From Legionella saoudiensis (lineage in GTDB: Bacteria; Pseudomonadota; Gammaproteobacteria; Legionellales; Legionellaceae), in NCBI RefSeq assembly GCF_001465875.1, contig NZ_LN901324.1, positions 310,001-374,000 of the forward strand: 64,000 bases of DNA. The letters are read 5' to 3'. Shown here one piece after another: positions 26,476 to 38,684 of this stretch. Every line of letters begins with the position of its first letter. Position 1 is the first letter of the stretch. The position numbers and the translations under genes are program-made. The notes under the pieces were generated by a model. That model did not search any database. It had not been told where the DNA came from and saw only the letters and a list, made by a program, of their open reading frames with translations.

Positions 26476-28689
26476 ATGAGCTATTTAGGCCAAGGTTTAT
26501 TAATAGATAATTTAAATAAAGAATTTAAGAAACAACGATTTCCTGCTCAATTTCATTTTAATGAGGGAGGGGTTTGTAACGGTTTAGCTATGGTTTATGC
26601 GCAATATGCATTACAGGGACCTGAAAAGGAAGCTGAATTTTTTAAAATTCTTCAGATAATTGCTGATGGCAAACAGAACGAGGAAAAGCAATATGGCCTG
26701 CATGAGGGGGCTATATTATTGTTTGCAAGCCAAGTATTACTAGCCTTTCAACCAGGAAAATACGAATTAAGCCAAACTCAGTCTACAAGTATGGAAATGT
26801 TAAAAATTAATGGAAAAACATTATGCTCTTCCTTTGATTTTGCTTTGGCTGCACCAGATACTGAATGGAGCCAAGTTATTGCCAAAATTGGATTACAAAA
26901 CGATGAGGTAATGATAGTACAAAGCATTAACCATGCTGTCTCTGTACGTAAACTGAATGATAAATATCGAATTTACGATCCTAATTATGCTAGCGGCTTT
27001 AAAGAATTTGCCTCAGAAGAGGCTTTAATCAAGGAATTGCATCGCGAAGTTTTTGGTTATGGGAAAGGAAATATTGGACTGGAGGTGCATGTCGTGCGAA
27101 ATCCAGACGCAGCTCCCAGACAAACCCCATTTCCAGTTATTCAAGAGCTTTATAAACAACATTTACCCTCTACAAATGCCACGGCGAAGATAGGTTCTAA
27201 AATATTCAATACACTTGCTGTTGCGGCAACTATTGTTAAAGATCCACATGCAATTGAGGCATTAATTACTCAGAGTAATGCGAGCGCAGAGGAAATTTAC
27301 ACTGCGGCAAAACGCGCAGTCTCAAATAATAATGTGGCTGCGCTAGGCCCCTTGTTAGAAAAAGTTATGGCTGAGCCGGAAGCACCTAAAAAATTAAAAA
27401 TATTGCTTGAAATCGCGATTGGAACTGGTCGCCTAGATACTTATAACCAATTAGAAAAATATTTTCCGGAATGTTATGCAGCCGAACATTTAGGCCACCT
27501 TATAGTACTTGCGGCTAAGGGTGGAAACCCAAAAATATTGGAGCAGGTTCTAATAGCGGTGCAACCTAGCATGAAGGCATATGTTGATAAGCTTGTAACT
27601 GATAATATGGAAAATGGCGCATTGACCACTGCTGGAATGAATGCAGAGGCTGCAAAAGCGGCTTATTTACATATTTTTCTTAACAAAAATATGGTCGAGG
27701 GAATTCATGTAGCGATAGGTCATGCTATAGAAAAAGGTAATACGGAATGTATTAAAATATTAGTAGATCAATTACGAAGTTATAATGAACCTCTCAATGA
27801 AAAACAACTTTTTAATTATTTCTTGAGGGCGATTGAGCATAATCAACCTTATGCATTAGAGAAATTAATCGATACCCATCCGGATATGTCCAAAGAAATA
27901 CTACCACTTCTAGCTATGTCTCCTTTATCTGTTAAACGAACAAATTTAGACGTATTGAGAGTACTAAAACAGAACGGGGTGCTTTTCTCCGCTCAAGCGG
28001 AAAACATTATTCAGGGCAAGGAGAAAGATGAATATCGTACTTTCTCTACAGTTATAAATCTGCTCATTAATTACATTCAAAATCTTTTTGGTAAAAAACA
28101 ACTGAATTATGATGAGCAGCAATTACTTGCAATGAAAAAAAATGAATGCGAAAAGACAATTAAGGAAATAGAGGATGAGTTAGCTGATTTAAAAGAAACC
28201 GATAAAGATCAATATGAAATTTACCTGAAAGCACTCAATACTGAACGAAAAAATCTTGATGGTGAGAATGATTTTTCCAATGTCATACGTATTGGTAATA
28301 AGTTACGAGGCTTGCTCAATAAGGTAGCATCCCCCATAGTCCTTAATTTGAATGATTTTATTCTGGATGATTTGAATACTGAAGATGACGAACAAAGTTT
28401 AGAGGATATTGCTACCTTGTTTGATGAAAGCCAAGAAGACGAATCGCTCTCGGGAGATCTTGCTGCATTATTTGCAGAAAACCAAGAAGAGACATTTTCA
28501 GAGGATATTGTGGAATTGTCTGATGGAACCCCTGAAGTGCAAGTGCTTCAAGAGGAAGTGAATGTATTACCGGAAAATAATTATATAGAAAAAACAAGTG
28601 GGGTAATAAATAAATTCAAAGAGCAGATAAGTGAAATAAGAAATACAGAAACAGAAGAAAATCAAATAGATATACGTATTAATCCTTAA
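26476..28689 (+). CDS. Candidate effector with C58/YopT-like Cys-His-Asp protease motif
   Basis: A 737-residue protein. The N-terminal 200 residues hold a papain-like triad in the right order: GGVCNGLAMVYAQY (Cys34), NHAVSVRKL (His153) and YDPNYASG (Asp168). The YDPN turn and the Cys-x-Gly-Leu helix start recall the C58 (YopT/AvrPphB) family. From about 260 to 500 come weak ankyrin-like helical pairs (LAAKGGNPKILEQVL, HAIEKGNTECIKILVDQL), then a coiled coil (about 555-600) and a very acidic tail (630-737). From memory, ankyrin effectors with a protease-like triad have precedent in L. pneumophila (LegA7, AnkH). It lies just after the chemosensory operon with its own promoter. Substrate unknown. 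Confidence 0.72.
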   Translation: MSYLGQGLLIDNLNKEFKKQRFPAQFHFNEGGVCNGLAMVYAQYALQGPEKEAEFFKILQIIADGKQNEEKQYGLHEGAILLFASQVLLAFQPGKYELSQTQSTSMEMLKINGKTLCSSFDFALAAPDTEWSQVIAKIGLQNDEVMIVQSINHAVSVRKLNDKYRIYDPNYASGFKEFASEEALIKELHREVFGYGKGNIGLEVHVVRNPDAAPRQTPFPVIQELYKQHLPSTNATAKIGSKIFNTLAVAATIVKDPHAIEALITQSNASAEEIYTAAKRAVSNNNVAALGPLLEKVMAEPEAPKKLKILLEIAIGTGRLDTYNQLEKYFPECYAAEHLGHLIVLAAKGGNPKILEQVLIAVQPSMKAYVDKLVTDNMENGALTTAGMNAEAAKAAYLHIFLNKNMVEGIHVAIGHAIEKGNTECIKILVDQLRSYNEPLNEKQLFNYFLRAIEHNQPYALEKLIDTHPDMSKEILPLLAMSPLSVKRTNLDVLRVLKQNGVLFSAQAENIIQGKEKDEYRTFSTVINLLINYIQNLFGKKQLNYDEQQLLAMKKNECEKTIKEIEDELADLKETDKDQYEIYLKALNTERKNLDGENDFSNVIRIGNKLRGLLNKVASPIVLNLNDFILDDLNTEDDEQSLEDIATLFDESQEDESLSGDLAALFAENQEETFSEDIVELSDGTPEVQVLQEEVNVLPENNYIEKTSGVINKFKEQISEIRNTETEENQIDIRINP

Positions 28690-28840
28690 ATTATTCCTTG
28701 CTTGCAACTAAAGGCACTTATTTAAGGCTTTTGAGGGATGTCATGCCCTTTGCTCCTGTGGCATGGATTGCCTCATTCACACCAGGGGATACATAGGCTC
28801 TGGATGATGAGCTTTCCGCCATGAACTTTTTGCTACCTGT

Positions 28841-29833
28841 CTACATAAAATTAGCAAGCTCATCCAATTGTTTTGCGCGTTCAGTAGTGAGCAATGTTTT
28901 CCAATTGTTGATATTAGCATTGGGACATTTAAGCTGGGCAAAGGTTATCCAGGCATCTCGGTAATTCATCCAGGCTCGCTCAGTTTTTTGTATCCCTTTA
29001 CCAGTAATGGCTACATCAGCAGGAAAAGGTTTTGCTTGGGTTATTTTATAAGTATGATTGAGCTGAGCATCTGCAAGTCGGTATTGCTGCTCGGTCGAAT
29101 TAGGTAGTTTACATTCCAAACTGTTTTTAACCATTTGGAGCATTTTTCTGTTCAGAGTCATGCGTTCGGCGATGGCAAAAGCAGAGGCTCCAGTTCCCCG
29201 ATTATCTAGCTCGTTATCAACACGGGTATTAAAATAAATCACACTTGCATCCTGCAATTTTTGCAGGGCTGCTCGCTCTGCAGGACTTAGCTTTTGCTTT
29301 ATCTCAGCTAAATATTTCTGTTGTTGGGGTTGGGCTTGTGATTCATCAATACTTGCGCATACGCCCATCATATAGCCACTGGTGATATCATCGCAGATAT
29401 CAAAAGGGGATTTTTCCGTTCCTGCTTTTATCTGCGCTAAATGGCTAACTCGGCCTTCCATTTCTGCGGGTGCTGCTTGCATTAGACAAGCATAATGAAT
29501 GGCGAGATCCAGGTCAGGCTTCACCCCTTTGCCATTGGCGTAAATCATGGCCAGTACGTCATAATTTTGTTTAATGAAGGCACATTTTCTTGCCTGTATA
29601 TAATCAGGGGCATTTCCAAAACCATAATAAAGGGCGCTGGCATCACATTGAGATAATAATTGTTTCTCGGGCTCGCTGGCTTGGTCCTGTTTAGGGGCCG
29701 TGGCATTTTGTGTTGCTGCACACAGGGTTTGGGTTTCTTGTGCTAATGAATCCAAGTTCTCCGCATATCCAGTATGCAGCGCAGTAATTAATGTAAAAAA
29801 ACCTAAAGCCTGCCTATTGATAAAAGTAGCCAT
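28841..29833 (-). CDS. Secreted LprI-domain (DUF1311) protein
   Basis: A 330-residue protein with a signal peptide (about 1-24, ALGFFTLITALHTGYA). The middle part has a Sel1-like stretch (YANGKGVKPDLDLAIHYACL). The C-terminal 90 residues fit the lysozyme-inhibitor LprI/DUF1311 pattern: DAQLNHTYK, ERAWMNYRDAWITFAQLKCP, and a conserved Cys pair. It probably resides in the periplasm. Its ATG follows directly on the TAA of the MFS transporter gene (TAAATG), so the two are cotranscribed and coupled. A role in protection against host lysozyme would fit the domain but is inference. Confidence 0.75.
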   Translation of the reverse strand: MATFINRQALGFFTLITALHTGYAENLDSLAQETQTLCAATQNATAPKQDQASEPEKQLLSQCDASALYYGFGNAPDYIQARKCAFIKQNYDVLAMIYANGKGVKPDLDLAIHYACLMQAAPAEMEGRVSHLAQIKAGTEKSPFDICDDITSGYMMGVCASIDESQAQPQQQKYLAEIKQKLSPAERAALQKLQDASVIYFNTRVDNELDNRGTGASAFAIAERMTLNRKMLQMVKNSLECKLPNSTEQQYRLADAQLNHTYKITQAKPFPADVAITGKGIQKTERAWMNYRDAWITFAQLKCPNANINNWKTLLTTERAKQLDELANFM

Positions 29834-31045
29834 TTAGGAGCCCTCATTGATAAAACTTCCCACTTTCGCACTTTGCTTTTCGATTAGCACTAAGGCAATG
29901 ACCAGTATCCACACTATACTCAAGGTTTCCGCAAAACTGAGTAATGGATTAACTCCTAAATAGCCCATCACGATCACCCAAATTGTGGCAAAACTCATAT
30001 TAATGAAACTCATCATTCCTGCAGCACTTGCTTTATCGCTCAATGCATTTGATGCAATGAACGAGCCACTGGAAAATAATAGACCATTAAATAAATAAAA
30101 GCTGGAAGCAATTAAGAAAAACCACAGGGCCGAGTGGCTATTCATGGTCCACATAAAAAATAAATTCATGATGCCTAAGGCGATACCAAAAAAACCGATG
30201 GCAATAACTTGAATTGCTGAGAAACGTGCTAAAAGTTGTTTTACAATCAGGCCGCCTGCTAGCATGCCAATAATATTCATTCCGTTCCAGTATCCATATT
30301 CGGCCGGAGAGAGACCTAATATATCTTTGGCAATTTGTGGACCTGCTGCAGAAAAGCAATAAGAAACTGCGGTTGAACTTCCTACGACCAGAGAAAAAAT
30401 AACCAGTTTGGTGGAGGACAAGGCGGCAGCATAATCTTTAATAATTGTAAGAACGTGAATTGGCTTCGAGACAAAGGGAGCTTCTTTGAAAACATAGGTG
30501 CCACCAAGCACTAAGATTGCATGAGCTAATAAAAACCAAAAACAACCTTGCCATTGCCAATAGTCAGTAATTAAACCACCTAATATTACGGCAATACCTA
30601 AGCCTAGCGCAAAGGAAAGTACTGAATAGGCCATGGCTGTTTTGCGTTGTTGCTCTGGTAGCCAGGCATTGATCAGCATGAATGTACAGGCTAATCCACT
30701 GGCAGCGCCTAAGGCGGTAATTAAACGTCCAATGACCAAAAGCCAATAACTATTAAGCGAAAGAGCAGTAAGACAAGTAAGTGTTCCTAATAAATTAATT
30801 ATTAGTCCAAAACGTAATGCCTTTAAGCTGCCATAACGATTGGCAAGCGGAGCATAAAGGAGTTGTCCTAGTGTATAACCAATTAAGAACGCTGATACCA
30901 GCCATTCTACAGCTCCCGGATTTAAAGCATAGTACTGCTGAATTAAGGGAAGTGCAGGGGTAATAATTGTGGCTGATACGGAGGCGATAGAAATATAACT
31001 TAATAACCAGATGAGTTTAAATGAAGAGATAGGTTGATTCGACAT
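29834..31045 (-). CDS. MFS transporter, drug-efflux type
   Basis: A 403-residue protein with about 12 hydrophobic segments. The N-terminal half shows the motif-A-like LLYAPLANRYGSLKALRFG loop between TM2 and TM3 and the TM5 antiporter-motif-like ALGLGIAVILGGLITDYWQW. This fits proton-driven Bcr/CflA-like or DHA1 efflux proteins. Substrate cannot be told. It abuts the LprI-domain gene (TAAATG junction). Confidence 0.85.
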   Translation of the reverse strand: MSNQPISSFKLIWLLSYISIASVSATIITPALPLIQQYYALNPGAVEWLVSAFLIGYTLGQLLYAPLANRYGSLKALRFGLIINLLGTLTCLTALSLNSYWLLVIGRLITALGAASGLACTFMLINAWLPEQQRKTAMAYSVLSFALGLGIAVILGGLITDYWQWQGCFWFLLAHAILVLGGTYVFKEAPFVSKPIHVLTIIKDYAAALSSTKLVIFSLVVGSSTAVSYCFSAAGPQIAKDILGLSPAEYGYWNGMNIIGMLAGGLIVKQLLARFSAIQVIAIGFFGIALGIMNLFFMWTMNSHSALWFFLIASSFYLFNGLLFSSGSFIASNALSDKASAAGMMSFINMSFATIWVIVMGYLGVNPLLSFAETLSIVWILVIALVLIEKQSAKVGSFINEGS

Positions 31046-31133
31046 AAAGCACTTTTATTATATGAGCTTAGATAAAGCTGCAGTTAAAGCATTGTGGACA
31101 TTTTAAGTTCTTATAATTTTTAGTCAATAGGCT

Positions 31134-31328
31134 CTACTCTATAGCTGACTTACGGAAGGTACGGATGACTTTTTGAGTTTGGTTATCAACGATTTTCCCA
31201 TGAATGTTTCCTATGTGCGTGCTTCCTTGGGTGAGCATCCAAGTATAGAGCACATCAATGTCATTCCCAGCCTGGTTAGCAATCTGTTCTTCGCCACAGT
31301 ATACAGATGCGGTGTATTGCTCGTTCAT
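31134..31328 (-). CDS. Small hypothetical protein (64 aa)
   Basis: A 64-residue soluble protein, MNEQYTASVYCGEEQIA..., with balanced composition and no membrane segment. An AGGG occurs 8-11 bases before the ATG. The opposite-strand frame over the same bases looks less protein-like. It is possibly a conserved Legionella small protein, but no family is recognised. It follows the MFS-gene promoter region as a separate unit. Confidence 0.45.
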   Translation of the reverse strand: MNEQYTASVYCGEEQIANQAGNDIDVLYTWMLTQGSTHIGNIHGKIVDNQTQKVIRTFRKSAIE

Positions 31329-31574
31329 TTGGGGACCCTATGGGGAAGGCTACTCTCTAATCTAAGTGTAGATTGACATATATCAAGTTGTCAATAATTT
31401 GAACAATAAATAAAGTGCTCTGTAATTATGAGTTGTTGGAATACTTTTATTGCTTGGGCTTTTTTGTAGGTAGTCCTACTTGCCCTGACGCAAACTCACC
31501 GTATTAAAGGATTTAATATGGTGATGTATCACTTTTTTTGTTAAATTACCTTTTTTAATTCGAATGAGAATCTT
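31329..31574. promoter_or_regulatory. Gap upstream of yajQ with a short palindrome
   Basis: ATTGACA (31372-31378) and TGTCAAT (31389-31395) form a 7-bp inverted repeat with a 10-base spacer, which could be an operator. No other gene or repeat is visible in this 246-bp stretch. Confidence 0.3.
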
Positions 31575-32060
31575 ATGCCATCTTTTGATATTGTTTCAGA
31601 AACGAATGAGGTCGAACTACGCAATGCGGTGGATAATGCAGTGCGGGAAATGGGAACCCGTTTCGATTTTCGTGGGGTTGAATCAAGCATTGAGTTGAAA
31701 GAACTAACGGTTACTTTGCGCGCTGAGTCTGAGTTCCAAGTACGTCAATTGGAAGATCTCTTCCGTAACCATTGCAGCAAGCGTAACCTGGATGCATCGG
31801 GTGTTGATATGGAAGATAAGCCGGTGCATAGCGGCAAATTTTTCTCTTTGAACATGACCTTTAAGCAAGGGATTGATCAGCCAACGGCGAAGGAAATTGT
31901 GAAATATCTGAAAGAAGCTAAGTTGAAAGTACAAAGCTCTATTCAGGGTGATAAGGTGCGGGTGACAGGTAAGAAGCGTGATGATCTTCAAGAGGCGATT
32001 GCTTTATTGAAGAAATCAGATATTAAGTTGCCTATGCAGTATGAGAATTTTAGGGAATAA
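31575..32060 (+). CDS. yajQ: YajQ family nucleotide-binding protein
   Basis: A 161-residue protein of family-standard length. It starts MPSFDIVSE and contains [33 protein letters not shown] and [16 protein letters not shown], the conserved blocks of YajQ/UPF0234. YajQ homologues bind cyclic di-GMP in Xanthomonas and nucleotides or RNA elsewhere; the role in this organism is not shown. It is single-gene and followed by a strong hairpin shared with the convergent protease gene. Confidence 0.93.
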   Translation: MPSFDIVSETNEVELRNAVDNAVREMGTRFDFRGVESSIELKELTVTLRAESEFQVRQLEDLFRNHCSKRNLDASGVDMEDKPVHSGKFFSLNMTFKQGIDQPTAKEIVKYLKEAKLKVQSSIQGDKVRVTGKKRDDLQEAIALLKKSDIKLPMQYENFRE

Positions 32061-32064
32061 GTAC

Positions 32065-32088
32065 TAGGTTGGGTCGAAACCCAACCTA
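32065..32088. terminator. Bidirectional terminator hairpin between yajQ and bepA-like gene
   Basis: TAGGTTGGGT and ACCCAACCTA pair perfectly over 10 bp around a CGAA tetraloop. The hairpin lies 5 bases after the yajQ stop and 18 bases beyond the convergent gene stop. There is no long U-run on either side. Confidence 0.6.
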
Positions 32089-32105
32089 CTCGTAATTGCA
32101 GTGTA

Positions 32106-33491
32106 TTAATGCACAATCTCATCAATTTTAGCCGAAATCCTCGCCTGCAAATACTCATCATTTTTAGCTAAAGTACGCGCTACTTTTAATTGTGCGACTG
32201 CGGCTCTCTTTTGTCCCTCAAGTAGTAAGCATTGCGCCTGCGTAAAATACGCATAGCCTTTTTGATTAGACTTAGCTTGCGCACGAGCCAGCTCGCGGCA
32301 AAGAGGAAGGTCTTGCTTATATTGACGACTGCCTTTGAGCAAAATGCTGGTTGCTTTTGCCGGTTGGTCTGCTGCCAATAAGGCTTGAGCATGGGCCATA
32401 AGTACAGCATAACTATTAGGGTAATTAGTTTGCATTTCCGCCATACGGGCTAGGGCGGCTTGATGCTGAGATAATCCCGTTTCCGCCTGGCTCATGGCAA
32501 TTTGGAAATAGAGATTATTATTTTGTGCTAATAAAGGGGCCAATAATGCATGAGCTTGGGAAAATTTATTCGAATTTAACAGGGCTAAGGCTTGCCCATA
32601 TTGGCAAGCGCTTATGGGGCTTACTTTAGAGCAATGATGTGCATAATAGTCAAACAGCGACCTTGGGTCTGATGTTACCGCATTACGAATAATTTCTTTA
32701 ACAAAAGCATAATCAGTAGAGCTGGGGTAGCTTTTCTTGGCAAATTGAGTAGTACGACTCTCTGCTTCCGCAATTCGGTCAGAATCCAGAGGATGGGTAC
32801 GAAGAATAGCCGGTACATTTGCAGTATAATAATAACGTGAGTTTTCCTGCATTTTTTTAAAAAAGGCAGCCATACTGTGAGGGTTGTAGCCGGCTTTAAT
32901 TAGCATATCGATACCAATTCGGTCCGCTTCTTTTTCTTTGGAGCGGGTAAAATTAATATTTTCTTGGTTAAAACCAGACAAGGAACCCATCATTGCTCCC
33001 ATACCTACTGTAGGATTAATCACACCTAAGGCAGCAGAGGCAAGCAAAGAGGCAAGCATAGGAATGCGCATTTGTTTTTGATGCTCAATGGCACTATATA
33101 AATGATGTAAACGTACGTGAGCTATCTCGTGAGCCATTACTCCGGCTAGTTCACTTTCATTTTGGGTGATCAAAATAAGTTGGGAATTAATACCAATATG
33201 CCCTCCAGGGCCTGCGAAGGCATTAATTTCATGAGATTTCACAATAAAAAAATGCGGTGTTCTAATGCGTCCATGAGTAGCCAGATTTTTCCCGATGTGA
33301 TTCACATATTGGGTGGCTAAAGGATTACGCTCCACGCTATCTGATTGATTAATTTGCTGAACAAATTCTTTTTCCAATTGTTCCAGCTCACTTGTGGAGT
33401 AAGGGGATAACCCTTGTGCTGCCACAGGTTGAATAAATATGCTTGCCAGAAGCATTCCAAAAACATAGTTTTTAATTTTCAATTTAATCAT
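32106..33491 (-). CDS. bepA: BepA/YfgC-like periplasmic M48 metalloprotease with TPRs
   Basis: 461 residues from the ATG at 33491 (a TTG four codons upstream is less likely). The signal peptide ends near PVAAQG (about 26). The M48 protease domain has the zinc motif HEIAH (His121, Glu122, His125) in GVMAHEIAHVRLHH, and a third-ligand Glu in SKEKEADRIG. The C-terminal half is made of TPR helices. This is the architecture of BepA, which assembles or degrades the LPS transporter LptD and assists BAM at the outer membrane. It is divergent from ribD across a short gap. Confidence 0.9.
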   Translation of the reverse strand: MIKLKIKNYVFGMLLASIFIQPVAAQGLSPYSTSELEQLEKEFVQQINQSDSVERNPLATQYVNHIGKNLATHGRIRTPHFFIVKSHEINAFAGPGGHIGINSQLILITQNESELAGVMAHEIAHVRLHHLYSAIEHQKQMRIPMLASLLASAALGVINPTVGMGAMMGSLSGFNQENINFTRSKEKEADRIGIDMLIKAGYNPHSMAAFFKKMQENSRYYYTANVPAILRTHPLDSDRIAEAESRTTQFAKKSYPSSTDYAFVKEIIRNAVTSDPRSLFDYYAHHCSKVSPISACQYGQALALLNSNKFSQAHALLAPLLAQNNNLYFQIAMSQAETGLSQHQAALARMAEMQTNYPNSYAVLMAHAQALLAADQPAKATSILLKGSRQYKQDLPLCRELARAQAKSNQKGYAYFTQAQCLLLEGQKRAAVAQLKVARTLAKNDEYLQARISAKIDEIVH

Positions 33492-33555
33492 TAGGCTACT
33501 CAAAAATTGAATAATTTGTTATCATTCGTACAGCGTTTAAAGGTAACATACATCA

Positions 33556-34626
33556 ATGCATAAAAAATTTTTGCTAGCAGCACTCGAACAAGCCCGACTC
33601 GGGCTAGGTTTTTGCGCTCCCAATCCCTGTGTTGGAGCTGTAGCTGTGCAAAATGGAAATATTATAGCACAGGCTAGTCATTGTGGGGCAGGTACTCCAC
33701 ATGCAGAACCCTTATTGTTAGCACAAATCCCACCTAAAACGCCAGGAATTAGTCTTTATATTTCTCTTGAGCCATGCAATCACTGGGGACGAACTCCTCC
33801 TTGTGTTGATGCAATCATTAACCATGGGGGGGTTGAGCATGTTATTTTTGCTTACTGCGATCCCAATCCTATTGTGGCGCAAAATAATTCTGCTGAAAAG
33901 TTGCGGGCTCAAGGAATTAAGGTAACTCATTATCCAGTAGAAGAGATTACTGAGTTTTATAAAAGTTATACCCACTGGGTATTAACTCGCAGACCCCGGG
34001 TAACCGTGAAAATGGCCCATACTCTAAATGGTAAAATTGGGCGAGCAGTGGGCGAGCGGGTTATATTGTCGAATTCACTTTGTGGGGAGTTTACCCATCA
34101 AAAACGAGCAGAAGCCGATGTGATTTTGACGAGTGCGCGCACAATCCATATAGATAATCCTAAGTTAAATGTGCGCTTAGCAAATGAAGAAAAAGGAAAG
34201 CCTATAGCCATTATTGATAGGCAATTAACACTGCCTAAAGAGGCCACAATTTTTTCAACCGCTTCTCATTGCCACATTTATCATTGTGATGAGCGTCAAG
34301 TAGCTTATCCAAATAGTAGCATGCATTTAATGCCTATAGTGGATGGGGGAATGGATTTAACTGCGGTAATTCAGCACTTAGGTGAATTAGGATATCATGA
34401 TGTTTGGGTCGAAGCCGGGGGTGCTATTTTTAGTGCCTTACATCGGGAAGGATTAGTTCATCGAACTTATTTGTATCTCGTTCCAACCAGTTTGGAGCCA
34501 AATGCAATTTCTGCATACCAGCAAAAAGAGATATTTAACCGTCCACATACTGTCTCATGGAAGGCTATGGGGGATAATATGATCGCATGTATTGATTGGC
34601 AAGAAGACCAATCTACTCTGCATTAA
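33556..34626 (+). CDS. ribD: Riboflavin biosynthesis deaminase/reductase RibD
   Basis: A 356-residue bifunctional enzyme. The N-terminal deaminase has the zinc site His49-Ala-Glu51 (PHAEP) plus Cys74 and Cys83 (EPCNHWGRTPPC). The C-terminal reductase domain (about 145-350) has VTVKMAHTLNGKIG and VEAGGAIFSAL. It makes 5-amino-6-ribitylamino-uracil phosphate for riboflavin. The next gene is ribBA, 14 bp downstream; no riboflavin synthase (ribE) or ribH lies between or just after them. No FMN riboswitch is visible in the short upstream gap. Confidence 0.95.
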   Translation: MHKKFLLAALEQARLGLGFCAPNPCVGAVAVQNGNIIAQASHCGAGTPHAEPLLLAQIPPKTPGISLYISLEPCNHWGRTPPCVDAIINHGGVEHVIFAYCDPNPIVAQNNSAEKLRAQGIKVTHYPVEEITEFYKSYTHWVLTRRPRVTVKMAHTLNGKIGRAVGERVILSNSLCGEFTHQKRAEADVILTSARTIHIDNPKLNVRLANEEKGKPIAIIDRQLTLPKEATIFSTASHCHIYHCDERQVAYPNSSMHLMPIVDGGMDLTAVIQHLGELGYHDVWVEAGGAIFSALHREGLVHRTYLYLVPTSLEPNAISAYQQKEIFNRPHTVSWKAMGDNMIACIDWQEDQSTLH

Positions 34627-34640
34627 ATGAGGTCGCGTTT

Positions 34641-35849
34641 ATGAAGCATTTACTCGCAACAATAGAACAGGCAGTGGAAACACTAAAAGCCGGTAAGATG
34701 ATCATCCTAATTGATGATGAAGATAGGGAAAATGAAGGGGATTTAATTATCGCCGCAGAGCATGCCACCCCTGAAGCAATAAATTTCATGTCGCGATATG
34801 GTTGTGGCTTAATTTGTTTGTCTATGGCAGAAGAGTTGGTTGATAATTTACAACTACCCATGATGGCTCAAAAAAATAAATCACCTTATGGCACGGCTTT
34901 TACAGTTTCTATTGAGGCAGCAGAAGGTGTATCGACTGGTATTTCAGCAAAAGATAGATCACATACGATTCAGGTCGCTATTAATCCTAAAAGCACTGCG
35001 GCAGATATTATTTCTCCAGGGCATGTTTTTCCTTTGCGTGCTCGAAAAAAAGGCGTTTTAGAACGACCAGGCCAAACTGAAGGCAGTGTTGATTTAGCGA
35101 AAATCGCAGGGTTAACTCCTGCTGCCGTGATTTGTGAAATTATCAATGAAGATGGCACTATGAGTCGCTTTGATGACTTGGTTCGATTTTCTCAACAACA
35201 CAATATTCCTTTAGTCACCATTAAAGACTTAATCGATTACAGAGTACGTCATGAAGTTTTGGTAAGCGAGGCAGCAACTGCACGTATTCCCTTGCAGGAT
35301 AAGGGAGACTTTAGTATGACTGTCTTTACAAACGAACTGGACTTAAAAGAGCATTTTGCTTTAGTTAAAGCACCTAAGCATGCAAATCGCGTACCCTTGG
35401 TTCGTATTCATTCGGAATGCATTACTGGTGATATTTTCGGCTCATGTAAATGCGATTGCGGCAAGCAGCTTGATAAGTCACTAACGCTAATTGCTGAGGA
35501 AGGAGGGGTATTAATTTATTTACGTCAAGAAGGGCGGGGCATTGGTTTAACTAATAAGCTAAAGGCTTATGCGTTACAAGATCAGGGGTTGGATACGGTG
35601 GATGCAAATTGCAAACTAGGCCTTCCGGTGGATAATCGTGATTACACTATTGCGTATCAAATATTAAAGCATTTTGGGATTGATAACGTAAGGTTATTAA
35701 CGAATAACCCATTGAAAATTTCTGCTATCGAGAGTTTTGGTATTAAGGTAACTGAGCGTATGCCTTTAGAGGTTGATGCCACCGCTGAGAGTCAGGGTTA
35801 CTTAAAAACTAAAAAAGAAAAAATGGGCCATTTGTTGGCTATTGGTTAG
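34641..35849 (+). CDS. ribBA: Bifunctional DHBP synthase/GTP cyclohydrolase II RibBA
   Basis: 402 residues from the ATG at 34641, preferred because TGAGGT precedes it and the family start MKHLLATIEQAVE follows. The N-terminal half is 3,4-dihydroxy-2-butanone-4-phosphate synthase (DDEDRENEGDL and the RYGCGL region). The C-terminal half is GTP cyclohydrolase II with the zinc Cys set in ECITGDIFGSCKCDCG and the RQEGRGIGL motif. It supplies both precursors of riboflavin and is cotranscribed with ribD. Confidence 0.94.
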   Translation: MKHLLATIEQAVETLKAGKMIILIDDEDRENEGDLIIAAEHATPEAINFMSRYGCGLICLSMAEELVDNLQLPMMAQKNKSPYGTAFTVSIEAAEGVSTGISAKDRSHTIQVAINPKSTAADIISPGHVFPLRARKKGVLERPGQTEGSVDLAKIAGLTPAAVICEIINEDGTMSRFDDLVRFSQQHNIPLVTIKDLIDYRVRHEVLVSEAATARIPLQDKGDFSMTVFTNELDLKEHFALVKAPKHANRVPLVRIHSECITGDIFGSCKCDCGKQLDKSLTLIAEEGGVLIYLRQEGRGIGLTNKLKAYALQDQGLDTVDANCKLGLPVDNRDYTIAYQILKHFGIDNVRLLTNNPLKISAIESFGIKVTERMPLEVDATAESQGYLKTKKEKMGHLLAIG

Positions 35850-38645
<2,796 letters not shown>

Positions 38646-38650
38646 TTAGA

Positions 38651-38677
38651 TAACCTGGTTGCAAGGCAACCAGGTTA
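38651..38677. terminator. Perfect hairpin between kdsA and convergent effector gene
   Basis: TAACCTGGTTGC and GCAACCAGGTTA pair perfectly over 12 bp with an AAG loop. It starts 6 bases after the kdsA stop, and 8 bases separate it from the convergent stop at 38685. Probably a bidirectional terminator. Confidence 0.7.
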
Positions 38678-38684
38678 CATGATT

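Noticed and set aside
31173..31376. 67-codon plus-strand frame opposite the 64-aa protein
   Set aside because: It is the antisense of a better protein-like frame and has no ribosome site.
33504..33555. FMN riboswitch upstream of ribD/ribBA
   Set aside because: The gap upstream of ribD is only about 50 bp and that before ribBA 14 bp, too short for the aptamer.
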